Shown: piece by piece, positions 43,355-47,934 of the stretch
How positions within the stretch are numbered: position 1 is the stretch's first letter
Layout of the letters: each line of letters starts with the position of its first letter
NCBI GenBank assembly: GCA_948891265.1
Contig: CAQUBD010000014.1
Span: 1-47,934, forward strand
DNA length: 47,934 nucleotides
DNA from: an uncultured Clostridia bacterium
GTDB taxonomy: Bacteria; Bacillota; Clostridia; TANB77; CAG-508
Direction: 5' to 3'
Position numbers and translations under genes: made by a program
Notes under the pieces: generated by a model
Told to the model about the DNA's origin: nothing
Database searches by the model: none
The model's input: the letters and a program-made list of their open reading frames with translations, nothing else

Positions 43355-43954
43355 CTAAATTTCTCTTCTACCTTCTAGAGCCTTAGTCAAAGTAATCTCA
43401 TCAGTATATTCTAAATCTCCACCAACAGGAATTCCATGTGCAATTCTAGTAACAGTAATACCCAAAGGCTTTATAAGTTTAGATAAATACATTGCTGTAG
43501 CTTCTCCTTCAACTCTTGGATTTGTAGCAAGTATAACTTCTTTAACTCGTCCATCCATAAGCCTTGAAAGTAATTCTTTTATTTTTATATCATCAGGTCC
43601 AATTCCATTCATAGGAGAAATAGAACCATGTAATACATGGTACACTCCTTTAAACTCATGTGTTTTTTCCATAGCAATAATATCTCTTACATCTTCAACA
43701 ACACATATTAATGATTGGTCTCTCTTAGTGCTAGAGCATATTGGGCATGGATCTGTATCAGATATATTATAGCATTTACTACAATATTTTAAATTTTGTT
43801 TTGCATCTATAATTGATTTTATAAATTCATTTGTTTCTTGTTCTGAACAATTTAAAATATAAAAAGCAAGTCTAGCCGCTGTTTTATGTCCTATGCTAGG
43901 TAACTTCTCAAAACTCTCTATTAATTTTTCTATTGATGGTGAATATAGCGACAT
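43355..43954 (-). CDS. recR: Recombination protein RecR
   Basis: A 199-residue protein: helix-hairpin-helix (FEKLPSIGHKTAARLAFYIL), a four-Cys zinc finger (CSKCYNISDTDPCPIC), a Toprim domain (VVEDVRDIIAMEKTHEFKGV) and C-terminal Walker-like LATNPRVEGEATAMYLSKL. RecR works with RecO and RecF to load RecA at gaps. The ATG at 43954 follows AAAGGAGAAATGGG. It is the last gene of the ffs-dnaX-ybaB-recR block, 45 bp after ybaB. Confidence 0.97.
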   Translation of the reverse strand: MSLYSPSIEKLIESFEKLPSIGHKTAARLAFYILNCSEQETNEFIKSIIDAKQNLKYCSKCYNISDTDPCPICSSTKRDQSLICVVEDVRDIIAMEKTHEFKGVYHVLHGSISPMNGIGPDDIKIKELLSRLMDGRVKEVILATNPRVEGEATAMYLSKLIKPLGITVTRIAHGIPVGGDLEYTDEITLTKALEGRREI

Positions 43955-43999
43955 CCCATTTCTCCTTTACTAACTTCTGTATTCATAATAAACGCAAAA

Positions 44000-44344
44000 T
44001 TACATCAATCCTGGTATATTAAACTTTCCAAGCTCTTGACTTTGAGCTGAATCAACTTTTCTTAAAGCTTCATTCACACATGTTAGAATCAAATCCTCTA
44101 ACATCTCTACATCATCAGGATCAACAACAGCTGGTTTTATTTTTATTTCTTTTATAACTTTTTCACCAGATACCTTTACACTTATAGCACCTCCACCTGC
44201 TGTAGCATCAAACTCTTTTGCTGATAATTCCTCCTGTGATTTTTGCATTTCTGCTTGCATTTTTTTGGCTTCTTTCATTAAATTGTTTATATTCATTCCG
44301 CCAAATCCTCCCATTCCTCCTGGGAAACCTCCTCTTTTTGCCAT
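44000..44344 (-). CDS. YbaB/EbfC nucleoid-associated protein
   Basis: About 114 residues. The Gly/Met-rich head (KRGGFPGGMGGFGGMN) is followed by the family's helix-strand core: LMKEAKKMQAEMQKSQEELS, VKVSGEKVIKEIKIKPAVVD and LEDLILTCVNEALRKVDSAQ. YbaB dimers bind DNA and coat the nucleoid. I start at the ATG at 44344 after GGGAGGAATTAAAA; the frame is open to 44374 without a ribosome site. It lies between dnaX and recR, its usual position. Confidence 0.93.
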   Translation of the reverse strand: MAKRGGFPGGMGGFGGMNINNLMKEAKKMQAEMQKSQEELSAKEFDATAGGGAISVKVSGEKVIKEIKIKPAVVDPDDVEMLEDLILTCVNEALRKVDSAQSQELGKFNIPGLM

Positions 44345-44423
44345 TTTTAATTCCTCCCTTTCATTCATCGCCATCCAAGTTTTTTAATATTGTCTGCCGA
44401 ATTTTTAAACTTTACTAAAATTA

Positions 44424-46022
44424 TTATTCTACTATATTAAATGGTATATCAGATTCTCTTGCTAGTTTCTTAATATCATCTTCTGGATTATGCTGTATAA
44501 CTTGATTAGTGTTATCTGATATATACTTTATTTGAAAATTTTTACCACATGCCATTGAAATTAAATTTGATATTTCTTTTACATTTTCTTGTTTTTCTAA
44601 AACTGTTTTCCCAAAAGCTGTAATACCTTTTGGAAACTTAATCCCTACAGTTGTATCATTTATCTGTTCAGCTTTTGTATTCATCAAATTAGTATATAAA
44701 ACAATTTTTCCATTTTGTCTTAAATCATTTACAATTTTAGGCCAACTTTTACTTAAATCACTTGAATAATTATTTATATTATCACTATTTTTAGTTATAT
44801 TGTTTTGAACTTTTTGCATTGGTACTTTTTCTTTAATTTTGCTACCTACTATATTCTGAAATTGCGGCTGTTGTGACTGCCTTTGCCCACTTTGAGCTAT
44901 CATATTCTGATCATATCTTTGTACTTGCTCTATAGCATCAATATTTCTAGGGCTGCATAATTTAATAACTCCTGCCTGAAACATTATATTCTTCTGAGTT
45001 GACCATTTCATATCATTTTCTAAACTTGATAATTCATAGATTAGCTTTACTAAATCATCTTTTGTTACTTTTTCAGATAAAATCTTAATATTATTTATTT
45101 CATCATCACTATATAAATCAATTTTTCCTGAAGCCTTATATATTAGTATATCTTTTACATACTTAATAATTTCCCATAAGAAATTATTTAAGTCTTTTCC
45201 TTCATTTAAAATATTATCTATATTATTTAATGCCTTATCTATATTATATTCAATAATCGCCTCTGTAATGCCATGAACAAAAGTTATTTTAGGAATACCT
45301 ACTAAATCTCTAATTTTATCTTCATCTATTTTATTTTCACCATCTTGTATACATCTCTCTAAAATTGATAAAGCATCCCTCATAGCCCCCTCAGCTAGAA
45401 CCGCAATAATATTCAAAGCACCTTCTGTAATTTCAATATCGCTTTCATCACAAACTATTTTTAGTCTCTTTATTATGTCTTCGTTTGATATTCTTTTAAA
45501 ATCAAACCTTTGACATCTAGATAATATTGTTGCAGGCAATTTTTGTGGTTCAGTTGTCGCTAAAATAAACTTAACATGTTCAGGTGGCTCCTCCAAAGTT
45601 TTAAGTAATGCATTAAATGCACCTGATGAAAGCATATGTACCTCATCTATAATATATACTCTATATTTTGCTTTTGTAGGTAAAAAATTTACTTCTTCAC
45701 GAATACTTCTAATATCTTCAACACTATTATTTGAAGCAGCATCCATTTCAACAATATCCGTAAGTGAACCATTTAGTGCTCCTTTACAAATTTCACATTC
45801 ATTACAAGGTTCTCCATCCTTTGGATTTAAACAATTTATTGCTCTAGCTAGAATCTTTGCAGAAGATGTCTTCCCTGTTCCTCTTCCGCCATTAAATAAA
45901 TATGCATGTCCAACTCTATTAGCAATAATTTGATTTTTTAATGTTCTTGTAATATGTTCTTGACCAACAAGTTCTGAAAAGCTTGTAGGTCTGAATTTTC
46001 TATAAAGAGCTGTGTACCCCAT
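44424..46022 (-). CDS. dnaX: DNA polymerase III subunits gamma/tau
   Basis: About 532 residues. The clamp-loader ATPase: FRPTSFSELVGQEH, Walker A GGRGTGKTSSAKILA, the zinc-binding CLNPKDGEPCNECEIC, Walker B IIDEVHMLSSGAFNALLKTL, the sensor 1 region FILATTEPQKLPATILSRCQ, then domain III. The C-terminal 170 residues (Gln/Asn-rich, then KSWPKIVNDLRQNGKIVL) form the tau-type extension. The ATG at 46022 follows AAAGGATGTGAG and gives the standard MGYTALYRKFRP start. The SRP RNA gene lies just upstream on the same strand. Confidence 0.95.
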   Translation of the reverse strand: MGYTALYRKFRPTSFSELVGQEHITRTLKNQIIANRVGHAYLFNGGRGTGKTSSAKILARAINCLNPKDGEPCNECEICKGALNGSLTDIVEMDAASNNSVEDIRSIREEVNFLPTKAKYRVYIIDEVHMLSSGAFNALLKTLEEPPEHVKFILATTEPQKLPATILSRCQRFDFKRISNEDIIKRLKIVCDESDIEITEGALNIIAVLAEGAMRDALSILERCIQDGENKIDEDKIRDLVGIPKITFVHGITEAIIEYNIDKALNNIDNILNEGKDLNNFLWEIIKYVKDILIYKASGKIDLYSDDEINNIKILSEKVTKDDLVKLIYELSSLENDMKWSTQKNIMFQAGVIKLCSPRNIDAIEQVQRYDQNMIAQSGQRQSQQPQFQNIVGSKIKEKVPMQKVQNNITKNSDNINNYSSDLSKSWPKIVNDLRQNGKIVLYTNLMNTKAEQINDTTVGIKFPKGITAFGKTVLEKQENVKEISNLISMACGKNFQIKYISDNTNQVIQHNPEDDIKKLARESDIPFNIVE

Positions 46023-46152
46023 ATTCTCACATCCTTTATATTTTAAACAAGCTATTGTTCCAAACACTTGGCTACAATAGCTATTAATTTCGTCCTTTTT
46101 AATTTCTTTTGTTTATTAGTAAATATGTTTTTCGTATGAAATTCAATCTCTC

Positions 46153-46246
46153 TATAGAGAGCATTCCACATAAAGATTTTCTACTTATTGCTGCTTCCTT
46201 CCGGACCTGACAAGATTCATAGGTCTCTATTGGATTACCCTCTATA
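46153..46246 (-). ncRNA. ffs: Signal recognition particle RNA (small bacterial type)
   Basis: On the minus strand the conserved SRP loop GTCAGGTCCGGAAGGAAGCA is followed by GCAATAAG. The arms TATAGAG…ATCC and GGAAT…CTCTATA close the helix. The position directly ahead of dnaX-ybaB-recR is classical. The exact ends are approximate; the transcript may start about 20 nt earlier. Confidence 0.95.
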
Positions 46247-46272
46247 CAAAGATTAAACTTCATACCTTTGTA

Positions 46273-46301
46273 ATTATATACTGTTTTAAAAAATTTAGCA
46301 A
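46273..46301 (-). promoter_or_regulatory. Promoter of the SRP RNA
   Basis: TTGCTA and TATAAT with a 17-bp spacer on the minus strand. Confidence 0.7.
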
Positions 46302-46432
46302 GTACTTTTTAAATTTAAGTTTTGGTTTTTTATCCATATTCAAACTAAAAAGGATGGTATAAAAAATAAATACTTTTTTTACACCCCCTTTTTTAATACA
46401 TCATAATTTTAAAAAACAGATATTTAAACTTT

Positions 46433-47185
46433 CTAAATTCTTTTAAAAACAATATCTTCCAAATTATTATACTCTACACTTTGAGTTCCCTGATCAACAA
46501 CATCATTAACTGGAAGTTCTAAATCAATATTAGACTTATAAGTCTTTCCAGAGTTTAAATTAATATACACATCAAATGAGACTTTAAACTTCAAATCATC
46601 ATTGTTTATAGATAATTTTTTTAATAATTCACTATGGCTAATTTCTGCATCATCATTTGATATATAATTTCCTATATTATTAATCGCATATCTGAAAATA
46701 ACCAATCCACCTTGATTAGCTATCTTTAACTCTTTAATACTTGAATCTGAACTACCTATATATTCGATGTTCTCAACTTCATTTTCACTACTATTTTTAA
46801 AAATAAGACTCTCAGATGTACCATCAGGCTTTAATAATTTTATTTCCCCAACTTTAGTGCCTTGCTTTATAATAAAATTATCTAGTTTAACACTTTCTAT
46901 TATTTCTGTATCTTTATAATTAAGATTCTTTTTTATATATAAATATATATCATTATTTTGATTTACAGACAAATTCCATTTATTTGTTTTATCATCTACA
47001 TCAGTCCCCTCCACCATGCTTATAACTGATATCTTTGATAAATAAAAAGGCATATTACCTTCTCCTTCAACACTATATCTTAGTGAAATTATACCAACTA
47101 TAAATAATATTATAAATATTATAAATGCTATCATAAACATATGAAATTGATTTGTGTTTATAATCTGATTTATCTTATCTCTCAA
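46433..47185 (-). CDS. Membrane-anchored extracytoplasmic protein of unknown function
   Basis: A 250-residue protein with one membrane helix near the N-terminus (residues 15-36, MFMIAFIIFIILFIVGIISL). The remaining 210 residues are beta-rich and Asn/Asp/Ser-rich (SVISMVEGTDVDDKTNKWNL, then FDVYINLNSGKTYKSNIDLE), presumably outside the membrane. I do not recognise the family. The start is a TTG at 47185 after AGGAGG; this site lies only about 8 nt beyond the CCA end of tRNA-Arg, so the mRNA must be made by reading through the tRNA gene. Confidence 0.7.
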   Translation of the reverse strand: MRDKINQIINTNQFHMFMIAFIIFIILFIVGIISLRYSVEGEGNMPFYLSKISVISMVEGTDVDDKTNKWNLSVNQNNDIYLYIKKNLNYKDTEIIESVKLDNFIIKQGTKVGEIKLLKPDGTSESLIFKNSSENEVENIEYIGSSDSSIKELKIANQGGLVIFRYAINNIGNYISNDDAEISHSELLKKLSINNDDLKFKVSFDVYINLNSGKTYKSNIDLELPVNDVVDQGTQSVEYNNLEDIVFKRI

Positions 47186-47203
47186 ACTTTCCTCCTAAAA
47201 ACA

Positions 47204-47279
47204 TGGTGTGCCCAGAGGGACTCGAACCCCCATCTGTCGCTTAGGAGGCGACTACTCTATCCTGCTGAGCTATGAGCAC
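47204..47279 (-). tRNA. tRNA-Arg (anticodon CCT)
   Basis: The acceptor GTGCTCA pairs with TGGGCAC (one G-T pair), the D arm has TAGCTCAGCAGGATAGAG, the anticodon stem GTCGC/GCGAC holds the loop CTCCTAA and the T arm is GGGGTTCGAGTCCC. CCA is encoded (47204-47206). It reads AGG codons. Confidence 0.96.
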
Positions 47280-47315
47280 ATATATAAATTTATTATTAAA
47301 TATTTCAATATCATT

Positions 47316-47344
47316 ATAATAATATATTTTATTAAAAAAATCAA
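47316..47344 (-). promoter_or_regulatory. Possible promoter of tRNA-Arg
   Basis: TTGATT and TATTAT with a 17-bp spacer on the minus strand, about 37 bp ahead of the tRNA. Confidence 0.4.
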
Positions 47345-47392
47345 GCATCATATACTAGTCTCTTAAAAATTATTATTCCAATTACTATAAAA

Positions 47393-47680
47393 AAAATTTC
47401 TATCTAGTTTAATCCACAGTTTAATTAAGTTAATGACAAAAGCTTATAATAGAAAATGTTCAAACAAGCTCGGGGCGAGCTAATCATCACAGAAATTCTA
47501 AATTAATTTTTTGGCACCCTTCCAAGACAAGCTTGAACTCTTTCCAAAAAATCAATTAAGAATTTCTAGCTTGATTACTCTACATTCGCTTGATTTTCAC
47601 ATTTTTTATTATAAGCTTTTTAAAATCGATTTTAGGTAGATGTGAACTGTAACAAAGGATTATAACTAGATAGAAATTTT
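47393..47680. mobile_element. 288-bp nested inverted-repeat element, family A copy 2
   Basis: Outer 17-bp arms (47393-47409 with 47664-47680, AAAATTTCTATCTAGTT type), then AAAAGCTTATAATA arms and a core inverted relative to the copy at 34295. It shares 43 identical bases (47458-47500) and carries about 60 extra bases (TTTTTTGGCACCCTTCC…). No coding frame. Confidence 0.75.
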
Positions 47681-47700
47681 TATTTGTACCTTTTTATTAA

Positions 47701-47880
47701 GAACAAAAGAGGCATGATTAAAATTTTTTGACCTTTTACATTACTTTTCATGCCTCGTCTTTGTTCGCCCGCGAAAAATTGCTCAGCAATTTTTCTGTGG
47801 AATGTATTTATATTATAGGAAAGTTTATAGAAGATATAATTAAACATTTATGTAGAAATAGGACTTTCCTATAATATAAA
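47701..47880. repeat. Three-hairpin cassette, copy IV
   Basis: Module 1: GAACAAAAGAGGCATGA with TCATGCCTCGTCTTTGTTC (47701-47766). Module 2: CCGCGAAAAATTGC with GCAATTTTTCTGTGG (47769-47798). Module 3: a perfect 18-bp pair, 47807-47824 with 47863-47880 (TATTATAGGAAAGT type). Module 1 has a stem sequence quite unlike copies I-III but the same ends. Confidence 0.78.
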
Positions 47881-47883
47881 ATT

Positions 47884-47928
47884 AGAAAAAAGTATAGAAA
47901 TTTCATATTCACCTCTATACTTTTTTCT
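47884..47928. terminator. Terminator hairpin at the window edge
   Basis: AGAAAAAAGTATAG pairs with CTATACTTTTTTCT. It probably serves a gene beyond the right edge, in either direction. Confidence 0.6.
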
Positions 47929-47934
47929 TTCCTA

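Overview
The window is AT-rich chromosomal DNA from a low-G+C, rod-shaped, spore-forming member of the Clostridia, probably an uncultured gut lineage. The support is internal: mreBCD with PBP2 and minC (rod shape and division), spore genes (two CotF-type coat proteins, an alpha/beta SASP, sleB-ypeB), mecA, the ffs-dnaX-ybaB-recR block, and Gram-positive style Shine-Dalgarno sites with frequent TTG and GTG starts. Most genes lie on the minus strand.

Layout. 1-3.1 kb: a HAM1-like/HhH-glycosylase-like pair, a tyrosine recombinase, repeats and tRNA-Pro(TGG). 3.3-10.5 kb: two small unknown genes, then the radC-mreB-mreC-mreD-PBP2-minC block read leftward, with a DUF4321 gene upstream. 10.7-16.9 kb: a P-loop/CYTH fusion, mecA, an M23 peptidase, two CotF proteins and pcrA. 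16.9-20.8 kb: an accessory patch with a structured inverted repeat, a small GNAT-like gene, a duplicated 3' end of a ZIP transporter gene, a Clp-D1/FtsH-peptidase hybrid gene and the intact ZIP gene. 21.1-24.6 kb: a five-gene overlapping operon (two small proteins, NUDIX, ATP-grasp, UDP-glucuronate decarboxylase-like) and a frameshifted gene. 24.8-29.6 kb: prfA, an unknown gene and a YhaN/YhaO-like pair. 30.3-34.2 kb: a frameshifted VirD4-like coupling protein with two small partners, and a CbpA-type DnaJ. 34.5-41.2 kb: ddl, murF, SASP, vanW-like, ypeB, sleB. 41.9-47.3 kb: a frameshifted diacylglycerol glucosyltransferase, recR, ybaB, dnaX, SRP RNA, an anchored unknown protein and tRNA-Arg(CCT). 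The right end is repeats.

The most unusual items are: (1) a soluble protein joining a ClpA/C-type first AAA+ domain to an FtsH-type M41 metalloprotease domain, with its own consensus promoter and terminator, lying between two roughly 95% identical 115-bp copies of the 3' end of the neighbouring ZIP gene; (2) a recurrent intergenic cassette of three successive hairpins whose stems differ between copies while pairing is kept; (3) two otherwise intact genes broken by a +1 shift exactly at an in-frame CGG codon, with a third frameshift also explained by an extra C before GG; (4) several other inverted-repeat elements in the long gaps. All of this was read by eye; no database search or folding was run.
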